Below are positions 35,812 to 45,251 of a stretch of DNA of 64,000 nt, piece by piece. Each line of letters starts with the position of its first letter. The first letter of the stretch is position 1. Source of the DNA: Streptomyces griseoflavus (GTDB lineage Bacteria; Actinomycetota; Actinomycetes; Streptomycetales; Streptomycetaceae); contig NZ_BMUC01000012.1 of NCBI RefSeq assembly GCF_014649995.1, positions 49,673 to 113,672 on the forward strand. Reading direction: 5' to 3'. Under the pieces are notes generated by a model that was not told the DNA's origin, searched no databases, and saw only the letters and a list, made by a program, of their open reading frames with translations. Position numbers and translations under genes: made by a program.

Positions 35812-36438
35812 ATGACGTGGACGCGGAGCCTGATCACCGCGCTCGCGGTCTGTGTCGTGCTGGTGGCCGGATCCGCGGGCTGCGTACCCCGTACCCCCGA
35901 AGGGCGGGACGAGGTGTCGCCCTCACCCGCCGGCCGGCTCCTCGACGAGCGCGACCAGGAGGGGCGCCCCTACCGCGAGGTGGACGGCGAGGACGCCCCC
36001 GAGGTCGGTGTCGAGGTCGTGCCCGACACCGACGGCGGCTGGGACGTACGGCTGCGGGTGCGCAACTTCCGCTTCTCCCCGGACGGGACGGACGGGCGGG
36101 CGGTGGCCGGCCGCGGTCTGGCGCACCTCGAGGTGAACGGCCGTCGAGTCGCCCAGTTGCGCACCCCCGAGTACCACCTGCCCGGCGGCCTCGTCCCGCG
36201 GCGCGGCACGCACCAGGTCACCGCGCGCCTGTACGCCGACGACGGCTCGGTGTGGGCCGTGGACGGGGAGCCGGTGGAGAGCACGGCCGACATCACGGTG
36301 TCGGACGACGGGCCGGGTGCGGAGCCCAGCGCCGAGCCGATCGCCGGAGCGGCCGTGGCGGAGCCGGTCGCCGGCGGCCCCGACGGCCGGCGCCGCGGCA
36401 CGGGGCGAGGTTCACCGGACGGTGCCGGGCGGGCATGA
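35812..36438 (+). CDS. Putative lipoprotein
   Basis: 208-aa protein with an N-terminal lipobox ([10 protein letters not shown], Cys near 24) after a hydrophobic signal. Globular part of about 140 residues ([54 protein letters not shown]) looks beta-rich. The tail is Ala/Pro/Gly low complexity. A TACGCT box just before the ATG suggests a leaderless message. The stop overlaps the TetR start (ATGA). Function unknown; possibly the surface partner of the TetR-controlled genes. Confidence 0.8.
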   Translation: MTWTRSLITALAVCVVLVAGSAGCVPRTPEGRDEVSPSPAGRLLDERDQEGRPYREVDGEDAPEVGVEVVPDTDGGWDVRLRVRNFRFSPDGTDGRAVAGRGLAHLEVNGRRVAQLRTPEYHLPGGLVPRRGTHQVTARLYADDGSVWAVDGEPVESTADITVSDDGPGAEPSAEPIAGAAVAEPVAGGPDGRRRGTGRGSPDGAGRA

Positions 36439-37055
36439 TGAGGCCCGTGCCCCATGCGACATCGCTCCGCCGAGCGCCCGTGCAGCGGCGCAGTGCCGAA
36501 CGGCTGGCCAGAATCCTCGACGCCTGCGCCGAACTGCTCGACGAGGCCGGTTACGACGACCTCAGCACCCGCGCCGTCGCCGAACGCGCCCGGGTGCCCA
36601 TCGGCTCCGTCTACCGCTTCTTCGGCAACAAGCGCCAGATGGCCGACGCCCTGGCCCGGCGCAACCTCGAACGCTTCACGGAACGGGTCACCGAACGGCT
36701 CCGGGCCGCCGACGACCGGAGCTGGCGGCAGGCCCTGGACGCCGTGCTCGACACCTACCTGGACATGAAGCGCACCGCGCCCGGCTTCTCCCTCGTGGAC
36801 TTCGGCAACCAGATCCCCGTCGGCACCCGGGCCGGGCCCAACCGCCGGGTCGCCGACCGGCTCACCGAGCTGCTCGCCGCCCATCTGGAGCGCGAGGCCG
36901 ACGACGATCTGCGCCGCGCGTTCCTCGTCGCCGTCGAGACCGCCGACGCCCTCGTCCAGCTCGCGTTCCGGATGGAGCCCGAGGGGGACGAGAAGGTCAT
37001 CGCGGAGCTGCGCGAGATGCTGCGCGCCTACCTGGCCCGGGCGCTGGACCGGTAA
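36435..37055 (+). CDS. TetR-family regulator
   Basis: 206-aa TetR protein. HTH in DLSTRAVAERARVPIGSVYR followed by FFGNKRQMADALA. C-terminal ligand domain with the TetR_C-like LVDFGNQIPVGTRAGPN. Start ATG overlaps the lipoprotein stop; GTG at 36447 (MPHATSLRR) is an alternative. A 20-bp palindrome lies just downstream, before the molybdopterin enzyme gene, a likely target. Confidence 0.88.
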   Translation: MMRPVPHATSLRRAPVQRRSAERLARILDACAELLDEAGYDDLSTRAVAERARVPIGSVYRFFGNKRQMADALARRNLERFTERVTERLRAADDRSWRQALDAVLDTYLDMKRTAPGFSLVDFGNQIPVGTRAGPNRRVADRLTELLAAHLEREADDDLRRAFLVAVETADALVQLAFRMEPEGDEKVIAELREMLRAYLARALDR

Positions 37056-37080
37056 CAGCCCACCGGCACCCCCTCCCCAG

Positions 37081-37100
37081 CATCCGTACCGGTCGGTATG
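37081..37100. promoter_or_regulatory. TetR-type operator, site A
   Basis: CATCCGTACCGGTCGGTATG matches the palindrome CATACCGACCGGTCGGTATG at 17 of 20 positions and includes TACCGGTCGGTA. It overlaps a possible -10 (TATGCT). 44 bp upstream of the molybdopterin oxidoreductase start. Confidence 0.65.
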
Positions 37101-37143
37101 CTCGGCCCGTCCGTGCGTCACCGCCGCCGTACCGGGAGGACCC

Positions 37144-39408
37144 GTGTCCCGCACCGCCCTGCGTATCTGCCCCCTGTGCGAAGCCACCTGCGGCCTGACG
37201 CTCACCATCGACGACGGCCGTGTCACCGGCGCCCGCGGCGACCGGGACGACGTGTTCAGCAAGGGCTTCATCTGCCCCAAGGGCGCCGCCTTCGGCGCCG
37301 TGGACGCCGACCCCGACCGGCTGCGCACCCCGCTCGTCCGCGTCGACGGCGAACTGCGCGAGGCCACCTGGGAGGAGGCCTTCGACGCCGTGGCCGCCGG
37401 GATCCGGCCCGTCGTCGAGCGGCACGGACCGCACGCCGTCGGCATCGTCCTCGGCAACCCCAACGTCCACACCATGGCCGGGGCCCTCTACCCGCCCCTG
37501 CTGATCGCCGGACTCGGCACCCGCAGCCTGTTCACCGCCTCGACCCTGGACCAGATGCCCAAGCACGTGTCCAGCGGACTGCTCTTCGGCGACGCGGGCC
37601 TCATCCCCGTACCCGACCTCGACCGCACCGACCACCTGCTGCTGATCGGCGCCAACCCCCTGGAGTCCAACGGCAGCCTGTGCACCGCCCCCGACTTCCC
37701 CGGGCGGCTCAAGGCGCTGAAGGCGCGCGGCGGCACCCTCACCGTCGTCGACCCGCGCCGCACCCGCACCGCCCGCCTCGCCGACCGTCACCTCGCCGTC
37801 CGCCCCGGCACCGACGCGCTGCTCCTCGCGGCGATGGCCCACACCCTGTTCGACGAGGACCTCGTCGACCTCGGCACGTGCGCCCCCCACGTCGACGGCC
37901 TGGCCGAACTGGCCGCCGCACTCAGGGACTTCACCCCCGAAGCCGTCTCCGCCGCCTGCGACGTCGACGCGGCCACCGTCCGCGCCCTCGCCAGGGAACT
38001 CGCCGCCGCCCCCACCGCCGCCGTCTACGGCCGCATCGGCAGCTGCACCGTCCCGCACGGCACCCTCGCCAGCTGGCTCGTCGACATCCTCAACGTCCTC
38101 ACCGGCAACCTCGACCGCCCGGGCGGCGCGCTCTTCCCGCAGGCCGCCACCGACCGGACCCCGCGCCCCGCCGGGCCCGGCCACGGCTTCGCCCTGGGGC
38201 GCTGGCACTCCCGGGTGAGCCGGCACCCCGAGGCCAAGGGCGAACTCCCGATGTCCGCCCTCGCCGAGGAGATCGACACCCCCACGGACGAGGGCGAGCC
38301 GGTACGCGCCCTCATCGCCGTCGCCGCCAACCCGGTCCTCTCCGCCCCCGACGGCGACCGCCTCGACAAGGCGCTCGGCTCCCTCGACTTCATGGTGAGC
38401 GTCGACCCGTACCTCAACGAGACCTCCCGCCACGCCGACGTCGTCCTGCCGCCGCCCCCGCCCGCGCAGAGCCCGCACCACGACTTCGCCTTCAACACCC
38501 TCGCCGTGCGCAACCAGGTCCGCTACACCCGCCCGGCCGTGCCCCTGGAACCCGGCCGGATGGCGGAGACCGAGATCCTCGCCCGGCTCGTCCTCGCCGC
38601 GACCGGCGGGCACGGGGCCGATCCCGCCGTCGTGGACGCCCTGGCCGTCGACCGGACCCTCGGCAGGGCGGTGAAGGACCCGCACTCCCCGGTGCGCGGC
38701 CGCGACCCGAAGGAACTCGCCGCCCACCTCACCGGCGGGACCGGCCCCGAACGGCGCCTGGACATGATGCTGCGCCTCGGCCCGTACGGCGACGGCTTCG
38801 GAGCCGAGCCCGACGGGCTCACCCTGGAGAGGCTGCTCGCCCACCCGCACGGCATCGACCTCGGCCCGCTGCGCCCGCGGCTCCCCCAGCCGCTGAAGAC
38901 GCGCAGCGGGAAGGTCGAACTGCTGCCGGACCCGATCGCCGCCGACCTCCCGCGCCTGCGCGCCGCCCTGGACGAGCGCCCCGGCGGACTCGTCCTCGTC
39001 GGCCGCCGCCATCTGCGTTCCAACAACAGCTGGATGCACAACGTGCCCGCCCTCACCGGCGGCTCCAACCGCTGCACCCTGCACCTGCACCCGGACGACG
39101 CCGCACGCCTCGGCGTACGGGACGGGCAGCCGGTCCGCGTCAAGGCCGCCGGGGGAGAGGTGACCGCCCCCGCCGAGGTCACCGACGCCGTACGCCCGGG
39201 CGTGGTGAGCCTGCCGCACGGCTGGGGCCACGACCGCCCCGGCACCCGGATGCGGCACGCGGCCGCCGATCCCGGCGTCAACGTCAACCAGCTCCTCGAC
39301 GGCAGCCTCCTCGACCCGCTCTCCGGCAACGCCGTGCTCAACGGGGTGCCCGTCGAACTGGCGCCGCTGGGCGCGCCCGTGACCGGGACGGCCGGGGCAA
39401 CGACCTGA
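37144..39408 (+). CDS. Molybdopterin-dependent oxidoreductase (DMSO reductase superfamily)
   Basis: 754-aa enzyme with an N-terminal [4Fe-4S] site C9-x2-C12-x3-C16-x27-C44 (CPLCEATCG, GFICPKG), Moco-binding segments (ANPLESNGSLC, VVDPRRTRTARLADRHLAVR, PGTDALLLAAM), and the C-terminal MopB dinucleotide domain (RRHLRSNNSWMHN, LHLHPDDAARLGV, VSLPHGWGHDRPGTRM). No twin-arginine signal, hence cytoplasmic. No electron-transfer subunits adjacent. GTG start with GGGAGGACCC upstream. Substrate unknown; similar proteins are annotated formate-dehydrogenase or nitrate-reductase like without evidence. Confidence 0.88.
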   Translation: MSRTALRICPLCEATCGLTLTIDDGRVTGARGDRDDVFSKGFICPKGAAFGAVDADPDRLRTPLVRVDGELREATWEEAFDAVAAGIRPVVERHGPHAVGIVLGNPNVHTMAGALYPPLLIAGLGTRSLFTASTLDQMPKHVSSGLLFGDAGLIPVPDLDRTDHLLLIGANPLESNGSLCTAPDFPGRLKALKARGGTLTVVDPRRTRTARLADRHLAVRPGTDALLLAAMAHTLFDEDLVDLGTCAPHVDGLAELAAALRDFTPEAVSAACDVDAATVRALARELAAAPTAAVYGRIGSCTVPHGTLASWLVDILNVLTGNLDRPGGALFPQAATDRTPRPAGPGHGFALGRWHSRVSRHPEAKGELPMSALAEEIDTPTDEGEPVRALIAVAANPVLSAPDGDRLDKALGSLDFMVSVDPYLNETSRHADVVLPPPPPAQSPHHDFAFNTLAVRNQVRYTRPAVPLEPGRMAETEILARLVLAATGGHGADPAVVDALAVDRTLGRAVKDPHSPVRGRDPKELAAHLTGGTGPERRLDMMLRLGPYGDGFGAEPDGLTLERLLAHPHGIDLGPLRPRLPQPLKTRSGKVELLPDPIAADLPRLRAALDERPGGLVLVGRRHLRSNNSWMHNVPALTGGSNRCTLHLHPDDAARLGVRDGQPVRVKAAGGEVTAPAEVTDAVRPGVVSLPHGWGHDRPGTRMRHAAADPGVNVNQLLDGSLLDPLSGNAVLNGVPVELAPLGAPVTGTAGATT

Positions 39409-39646
39409 AAGAAGCCGCGGCCTGTCCCGCCGGCGCGGCCGAGCGGTGCGCCGCAGGGGCGTGACCGCCGCTGAATGCGGACGTCCGCTTTCTCACCGAT
39501 CGGACGAAGCGCCGGGATCCCGTCCCACGTCTTCCCCCGGGCGCCTACTTTCCGTTAGCTTCCGTGACTCACACGCCCCGTACGACTCGCACGAGGCGTC
39601 CGACCGCGGAGCGCCAGCGCCCTGATGAGCCCCCGGGGGCACCCTC

Positions 39647-40999
39647 ATGACACGCGCCATCTCCCTGCACGACGTGAGCAAGGCCTACACGCGGGACGCC
39701 CGCGTGGTGGACCGGCTGTCGCTGGACATCGCGCCCGGCGAGTTCCTCGTCCTGCTCGGCCCCTCGGGCTGCGGCAAGTCCACGGTGCTCCGGATGATCG
39801 CCGGACTGGAGGACATCGACGAGGGCCGGCTGTTCCTCGACGGCGAGTACGGCAACGATCTGCCCCCGTCCGAGCGCGACATGGCGATGGTGTTCCAGAA
39901 CTTCGCCCTCTACCCGAGCATGACCAGCCGCGACAACATCGGCTTCCCGCTGCGCATCGAGGCCCCCCACGCCGACCCGGCGCCCCGCGTCGACGCCACC
40001 GCCCGCATGCTCGGCATCGAGGACCTGCTCGACCGCTTCCCCGGGCAGCTCTCCGGCGGGGAGCGCCAGCGCGTGGCGATGGGACGGGCCATCGCCCGCC
40101 ACCCCTCCGCGTTCCTGATGGACGAGCCGCTGTCCAACCTCGACGCCAAGCTCCGCAACCACCTGCGCGCCGAGATCGCCCGGCTCACCCGAGAACTGGG
40201 TGTCACCACCGTCTACGTCACCCACGACCAGGCCGAGGCGATGTCACTGGGCGACCGGGTCGCCGTACTGCGCGGCGGTGTCCTCCAGCAGGTCGGCAGC
40301 CCCCGCGCGGTGTACTCACTGCCGGAGAACGTGTTCGTCGCCGCGTTCATCGGCACCCCGCGCATCAATCTGCTGCGCGGTCTGGTGCGCGCCCCGCTGG
40401 ACGGTGCGATGACGATCAGCCTGGGCAAGCAGTTCCTGAGGCTGCCCGAACCCCTGTCCCTCGACCATCAGTTGCTGCGCGTGCAGCAGGGCCGCGAGGT
40501 GATCGTCGGCCTGCGCTCCGAGGCCGTGCGGATCGCCGGACCGGCCGCCGCCCGCACCGGCGAGGTGGCGCTCACCGGCCTGGTGGAGCACCTGGAGTTC
40601 CAGGGCCACGAGGTGCTCGTCCACTTCAACACCGGCTCCCGGCCCGCCCTCGTCCCCGAACTGGAGGCCCCGCGCCCCGCCCCCGACCGCCCCGCCCGGC
40701 GCCGCCGCGAGGGCGGCACGGTCCTGGAGCGGCTGCGGGAACGGGCCGGGGCGCTGCGGGCGGGCCCCGTGGTGACACCGGACGCGCCCGCCCGTCCGGA
40801 CCCGGCCTCCGCCTTCGCCTCCGCCTCCGCGGAGCCGCGCGTCCCCGGTGACTTCATCGTCCGCACCACCCCCGACATCCGGCTCCGGCACGGCATGCAG
40901 GTGCCGCTCCTGGTGGATCTCGCCCACCTGTTCGTCTTCGACCAGTACGGCCGGCGGATCTGCCCCAGCCCCGACCGGCTGCCCGACCTGGAGGAGTGA
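39647..40999 (+). CDS. Orphan sugar-type ABC transporter ATPase (MalK/MsiK/UgpC family)
   Basis: 450-aa ATP-binding protein. Walker A GPSGCGKST, Q-loop FQNFALYPSM, signature LSGGERQRVAMGRAIA, Walker B FLMDEPLSN and switch His in VTHDQAEA. The C-terminal half has MalK-like regulatory folds (FIGTPRINLLRG, GLRSEAVRI) interrupted by a long Ala/Pro/Arg linker of about 70 residues. No permease or binding protein is nearby, so it may serve several distant sugar importers as MsiK does. ATG start at the codon giving MTRAISLHDV. Confidence 0.9.
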   Translation: MTRAISLHDVSKAYTRDARVVDRLSLDIAPGEFLVLLGPSGCGKSTVLRMIAGLEDIDEGRLFLDGEYGNDLPPSERDMAMVFQNFALYPSMTSRDNIGFPLRIEAPHADPAPRVDATARMLGIEDLLDRFPGQLSGGERQRVAMGRAIARHPSAFLMDEPLSNLDAKLRNHLRAEIARLTRELGVTTVYVTHDQAEAMSLGDRVAVLRGGVLQQVGSPRAVYSLPENVFVAAFIGTPRINLLRGLVRAPLDGAMTISLGKQFLRLPEPLSLDHQLLRVQQGREVIVGLRSEAVRIAGPAAARTGEVALTGLVEHLEFQGHEVLVHFNTGSRPALVPELEAPRPAPDRPARRRREGGTVLERLRERAGALRAGPVVTPDAPARPDPASAFASASAEPRVPGDFIVRTTPDIRLRHGMQVPLLVDLAHLFVFDQYGRRICPSPDRLPDLEE

Positions 41000-41037
41000 C
41001 GCCCGGGCGGGCGCCGGCCCTCCCCCTGGCGCCGGAA

Positions 41038-41054
41038 AACTATCATCGCTAGTT
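41038..41054. promoter_or_regulatory. TetR-type operator before the ALDH gene
   Basis: AACTA-N7-TAGTT. Read in reverse (TAAACTAGCGATGATAGTTT) it closely matches the site before the TetR gene at 45175-45194. Located about 60 bp upstream of the ALDH start. Confidence 0.65.
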
Positions 41055-41110
41055 TAGGTGTCGGACGACACGAGCAGTCGCACACCGACGCCCGCCCCGG
41101 AGGAAGCGCG

Positions 41111-42499
41111 ATGAAGGCACACGACGGCATGTACATCGACGGCACCTGGCGCCCCGCCGCGGGTACCGGCGTGATCGAGGTCGTGAACCCGGCCGACGAA
41201 GAGGTGATCGCCACCGTCCCCGCGGGCACCGTGGAGGACGTCGACGCCGCCGTCCGCGCGGCCCGCGCCGCCCTCCCCGCCTGGGCGGCCACCCCGCCCG
41301 CCGAGCGCGCCGCCCGCCTGACCGCCCTCCGGGACGTGCTCCTCGCCCGCCAGGACGAGATCGCCCGGACGGTGACCGCCGAACTCGGCTCGCCCCTGAA
41401 GCTCTCGCAGGCCGTCCACGCCGGCGTGCCGGTCGCGGTCACGGGCTCGTACGCGGAGCTCGCGGCCGGCTACGCCTTCGAGGAGCGGGTCGGCAACTCG
41501 ACGGTCCTGCACGAACCCGTCGGAGTGGTCGGTGCGATCACCCCCTGGAACTACCCCCTCCACCAGATCGTCGCCAAGACCGCGCCCGCCCTCGCGGCCG
41601 GCTGCACCCTCGTCGTCAAGCCCGCCGAGGACACCCCGCTGGTCGCCCGGCTCTTCGCCGACGCCGTCCACGAGGCCGGTATCCCCGCCGGTGTGTTCAA
41701 CCTCGTCACCGGTCTCGGCCCGGTGGCCGGCCAGGCCCTCGCCGAGCACCCGGACGTCGACCTGGTCTCCTTCACCGGCTCCACCGCCGTGGGCCGCCGG
41801 ATCGGCGCGATCGCCACCGGCATGGTGAAGAGGGTCGCCCTCGAACTCGGCGGCAAGTCCGCCAACGTCATCCTGCCGAGCGCCGACCTGGCCCGCGCGG
41901 TCAACGTCGGCGTCGCCAACGTGATGTCCAACTCCGGCCAGACGTGCAGCGCCTGGACCCGCATGCTGGTCCACCGGGACCGCTACGACGAGGCCGTGGA
42001 ACTGGCCGCGGCCGCCGCGGACAAGTACGGCGACCGCATCGGCCCCGTGGTCAACGCCAGGCAGCGCGACCGGGTGCGCGGCTACATCGAGAAGGGCACC
42101 GCCGAGGGCGCCCGCATCGTCGCGGGCGGCCCCGACGCCCCCCGAGAGAAGGGCTACTGGGTCAGCCCCACCGTCTTCGCCGACGTCACCCCGGAGATGA
42201 CCATCGCCCAGGAGGAGATCTTCGGCCCCGTCCTGTCCGTCCTGCGCTACGACGACGAGGACGACGCCCTGCGCATCGCCAACGGCACCGTCTACGGCCT
42301 GGCCGGCGCCGTCTGGGCCGGGGACGAGGCGGAGGCGGTCGCCTTCGCCCGCCGGATGGACACCGGCCAGGTCGACATCAACGGCGGCCGCTTCAACCCC
42401 CTCGCGCCCTTCGGCGGTTACAAGCAGTCCGGGGTGGGCCGGGAGCTGGGCGCGCACGGCCTCGCCGAGTACCTCCAGACCAAGTCCTTCCAGTTCTGA
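41111..42499 (+). CDS. Aldehyde dehydrogenase
   Basis: 462-aa NAD(P)-dependent ALDH. Rossmann GVVGAITPWNYPLHQI, FTGSTAVGRR, catalytic Glu in LELGGKSANV, nucleophile Cys in SGQTCSAWTRM and GPVLSVL near the C-terminus. GGAGGAAG precedes ATG. It is 16 bp upstream of the alcohol dehydrogenase: the pair would convert an alcohol through the aldehyde to an acid. Substrate not determined. A shared operator links it to the TetR at 44.5 kb. Confidence 0.93.
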   Translation: MKAHDGMYIDGTWRPAAGTGVIEVVNPADEEVIATVPAGTVEDVDAAVRAARAALPAWAATPPAERAARLTALRDVLLARQDEIARTVTAELGSPLKLSQAVHAGVPVAVTGSYAELAAGYAFEERVGNSTVLHEPVGVVGAITPWNYPLHQIVAKTAPALAAGCTLVVKPAEDTPLVARLFADAVHEAGIPAGVFNLVTGLGPVAGQALAEHPDVDLVSFTGSTAVGRRIGAIATGMVKRVALELGGKSANVILPSADLARAVNVGVANVMSNSGQTCSAWTRMLVHRDRYDEAVELAAAAADKYGDRIGPVVNARQRDRVRGYIEKGTAEGARIVAGGPDAPREKGYWVSPTVFADVTPEMTIAQEEIFGPVLSVLRYDDEDDALRIANGTVYGLAGAVWAGDEAEAVAFARRMDTGQVDINGGRFNPLAPFGGYKQSGVGRELGAHGLAEYLQTKSFQF

Positions 42500-42515
42500 G
42501 GGAGTCCCCACCATC

Positions 42516-43601
42516 ATGGCCGTACGTGCCGCCGTCCTGCCCGCTGTCGACGCCCCGTTGGAGATCACCGGGATCGAGCTTCCCGAACCCGGCCCCGGCC
42601 GGGTCCGCGTCCGGCTCGCCGCCGCCGGCGTCTGCCACTCCGACCTGTCCCTGTCCAACGGCACCATGCGCCTGCCGGTCCCCGCCGTCCTCGGACACGA
42701 GGGCGCCGGCACGGTCGTCGCCGTCGGCGAGGGCGTCACCCGTACCGCGCCCGGCGACCGCGTGGTCCTCAACTGGGCCCCGTCCTGCGGTGCCTGCCCC
42801 GCCTGCGCGCGCGGCGAGGTCTGGCTCTGCGCGGGCGCCCTGGCCGGCGCGGCCGAGGTGCACGCCCGCCGCGCCGACGACGGCACCGACCTGTACCCCG
42901 GGCTGAACGTCGCCGCGTTCGCCGAGGAGACGGTGGTGCCCGCCTCCTGTGTGCTGCCCGCCCCGGACGGCGTCCCGCTCACCGACGCGGCCCTGCTGGG
43001 CTGCGCCGTGCTCACCGGCTACGGCGCCGTCCACCACTCCGCCCGGGTGCGGTCCGGCGAGACGGTCGCCGTGTTCGGGGCCGGGGGAGTGGGCCTGGCC
43101 GCCCTCCAGTCGGCCCGCATCGCGGGCGCGTCCACGATCGTCGCGGTCGACGTCTCCCCGGAGAAGGAGGAACTCGCCCGGTCCGCCGGGGCCACCGACT
43201 ACGTGGTCGCCTCCGACACCACCGCCCGCGAGATCCGTGCCCTCACCGGCAAGGAGGGCGTGGACGTGGCCGTGGAGTGCGTCGGCCGCGCCACCACCAT
43301 CCGCACGGCCTGGGAATCCACCCGGCGCGGCGGCCGCACCACGGTCGTCGGCATCGGCGGCAAGGACCAGCAGGTCACCTTCAACGCGCTGGAGATCTTC
43401 CACTGGGGCCGCACCCTCTCCGGCTGCGTCTACGGCAACTCCGACCCGGCCCGCGACCTGCCGGTCCTCGCCGAGCACATCCGGGCGGGCCGCCTCGACC
43501 TGGGCGCCCTGGTCACCGAACGCATCGCGCTCGAGGACATCCCGGCCGCCTTCGACGCCATGACGGCGGGCAAGGGGGGACGGGCCCTGGTCGTGTACTG
43601 A
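42516..43601 (+). CDS. Zinc-dependent alcohol dehydrogenase
   Basis: 361-aa medium-chain dehydrogenase. Catalytic zinc ligands in AAGVCHSDLS and LGHEGAG, structural zinc cysteines C-x2-C-x2-C-x7-C (CGACPACARGEVWLC), and NAD site VFGAGGVGLAAL. Similar to S-(hydroxymethyl)mycothiol/alcohol dehydrogenases of class III-like type in actinobacteria. Translated together with the ALDH gene (16-bp gap, GGGAG ahead of ATG). Likely acts in the same oxidation pathway; substrate unknown. Confidence 0.92.
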   Translation: MAVRAAVLPAVDAPLEITGIELPEPGPGRVRVRLAAAGVCHSDLSLSNGTMRLPVPAVLGHEGAGTVVAVGEGVTRTAPGDRVVLNWAPSCGACPACARGEVWLCAGALAGAAEVHARRADDGTDLYPGLNVAAFAEETVVPASCVLPAPDGVPLTDAALLGCAVLTGYGAVHHSARVRSGETVAVFGAGGVGLAALQSARIAGASTIVAVDVSPEKEELARSAGATDYVVASDTTAREIRALTGKEGVDVAVECVGRATTIRTAWESTRRGGRTTVVGIGGKDQQVTFNALEIFHWGRTLSGCVYGNSDPARDLPVLAEHIRAGRLDLGALVTERIALEDIPAAFDAMTAGKGGRALVVY

Positions 43602-43709
43602 CCCCGCCCAGGCGCGCCGGGCCCTGGCGCACACCGCCACCGGCGTCAGGTGCGGCCCCCTCTCACCGCCCCTGCCGAGGAGGGGGCTCGCGGATGTCGG
43701 ACGTGCCGG

Positions 43710-44420
43710 TCACCGAAGGGCCGCCGCCTCGACACCCAGCAGCTCCGACAGCGCGCGCTCGCCGGCCTCCGTGACCTTCACCGCCCGCTCCGAGCCGATG
43801 CGGACGCACCACCCCGCGTCCAGGGCGTGCCGGCACAGGGCCGCGCCCGCCACCCCGGCGAGGTGGGGCCGGCGCTCCGTCCAGTCCAGGCAGGCCCGGG
43901 CCAGCGGGCGGCGCCCCGGGCGGTCCAGCGCGATGCCGGCCGCCCCGAACCAGCGCAGGCCCGCGTCGGTCAGCGCGAACCCGGTGTCCTGGCGCAGCAG
44001 CCCCCGCGCGGTGAGGGCGTCGGTGACGGCGATGCCGAGCCGGCCGGCGAGATGGTCGTAGCAGGTGCGCCCGCGGGCCATCGCCGACCCCGCGCCGGAC
44101 TGCCGCAGCGTGCGCGGCCGCTCGGCGGCGCCCGGGGCGACCTGTGCGGCCAGGTCCTCCACCAGCTGGGCGACCCGTGCGTCGGCCAGCCGTACGTACC
44201 GGTGCCGCCCCTGCCGCTCCTCGGCGAGCAGCCCGCCCGCGACCAGCTTGCCCAGGTGCTCGCTCAGCGTGGACGCGGCCACCCGGCAGTGCCGGGCCAG
44301 CTCACCCGCCGTCCAGGCCCGCCCGTCCAGCAGCGCCAGCAGGCACGCGGCCCGGGTCTCGTCGGCGGCCAGCGAGGCGAGACGCGCCAGCCCCGCCGCC
44401 CTGGCGTCCTTCGTAGTCAT
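43710..44420 (-). CDS. ArsR-type helix-turn-helix regulator
   Basis: 236-aa protein. N-terminal ArsR winged HTH: LAADETRAACLLALLDGRAW, TAGELARHCRVAASTLSEHL, LLAEERQGRHRYVRL. A long C-terminal part (AGRLGIAVTDALTARGLL, ALTDAGLRWFGAAG) with CLDWTERRPHLAGVAGAALC cysteines is found in this subgroup. No canonical ArsR metal box. Convergent with the alcohol dehydrogenase gene. Target unknown. Confidence 0.85.
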   Translation of the reverse strand: MTTKDARAAGLARLASLAADETRAACLLALLDGRAWTAGELARHCRVAASTLSEHLGKLVAGGLLAEERQGRHRYVRLADARVAQLVEDLAAQVAPGAAERPRTLRQSGAGSAMARGRTCYDHLAGRLGIAVTDALTARGLLRQDTGFALTDAGLRWFGAAGIALDRPGRRPLARACLDWTERRPHLAGVAGAALCRHALDAGWCVRIGSERAVKVTEAGERALSELLGVEAAALR

Positions 44421-44506
44421 GCGTCCCAGCATGCGGCACGCACGCTTCGGCCCTCACCGAAGCGTCCGGTGCGCGGGCACGGCCCGACGGACGGGCACGG
44501 ATCCGC

Positions 44507-45148
44507 TCAGGCGCCGGTGCGGAGCCGCTCGTACTGCTGGGCCAGTCCGTCCAGCAGCGCGGCCAGCCCCGTCTCGAAGGCCCGCTCGTCGATCTTCTCC
44601 TGCTGGTCGGCGAGCAGGTGGGCCTGCCCGAGGTGGGGGTAGTCGGCCGGGTCGTAGGCGCTGGCGTCGTCGACGAAGCCGCCCGCGAAGGAGCCCAGCG
44701 CGGAGCCCATGATGAAGTACCGCATCAGCGCGCCGATGGAGGTGGCCTGCGCGGGCGGCCAGCCGGCCTCGACCATCGCGCCGTAGGCCGCGTCGGCCAG
44801 CCGCAGTGCCGCCGGGCGTCGGCCCGGGCCCCGGGCCAGGACCGGCACGATGTTCGGGTGCTCGCGCAGCGCGCCCCGGTAGGAGACCGCCCAGTCGTGC
44901 AGCGCGGTCCGCCAGTCCCTGCCGTCCTCGAACATCGACAGGTCGACCAGCGCGCTCACCGAGTCGGCCACCGCCTCCAGGATCTCGTCCTTGGTGCGGA
45001 AGTGGTTGTAGAGCGAGGGCCCGCTCACCCCCAGCTCCGCGGCGAGCCGGCGCGTGGAGACGGCGGCCAGGCCCTCCGCGTCCACGAGCGCCCGGGCCGT
45101 CTCGACGATCCGGTCGGTGCTGAGCAGGGGCTTGCGCGGTCGGGCCAT
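44507..45148 (-). CDS. TetR-family regulator
   Basis: 213-aa TetR_C-type regulator (HTH: LAAVSTRRLAAELGVSGPSL, YNHFRTKDEILEAV). Start ATG gives MARPRKPLL; MCAMARP 9 bp upstream is an alternative. It diverges from acyl-CoA dehydrogenase across the operator at 45175-45194. Both sequences suggest it represses the dehydrogenase gene, itself and the ALDH-ADH pair. Confidence 0.88.
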   Translation of the reverse strand: MARPRKPLLSTDRIVETARALVDAEGLAAVSTRRLAAELGVSGPSLYNHFRTKDEILEAVADSVSALVDLSMFEDGRDWRTALHDWAVSYRGALREHPNIVPVLARGPGRRPAALRLADAAYGAMVEAGWPPAQATSIGALMRYFIMGSALGSFAGGFVDDASAYDPADYPHLGQAHLLADQQEKIDERAFETGLAALLDGLAQQYERLRTGA

Positions 45149-45174
45149 GGCGCACATAGTAGGACCGCGACAAG

Positions 45175-45194
45175 AAACTAGCAGTGCTAATTTA
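45175..45194. promoter_or_regulatory. TetR-type operator between tetR and acyl-CoA dehydrogenase
   Basis: AAACTAGCAGTGCTAATTTA. Imperfect palindrome, matching in reverse orientation the site upstream of the ALDH gene (41038-41054). AT-rich in a GC-rich setting. Confidence 0.65.
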
Positions 45195-45251
45195 ACGGTG
45201 CACGGTCCGGTGTCGTGCACGGCAAGCGGATCTCACGTGGGGTGACTCGTA

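Noticed and set aside
33186-37055. 1289-codon plus-strand open frame ending in TetR
   Set aside because: Upstream part opposes hmgA and gntR genes and has biased shadow composition; only the last 206 codons are TetR.
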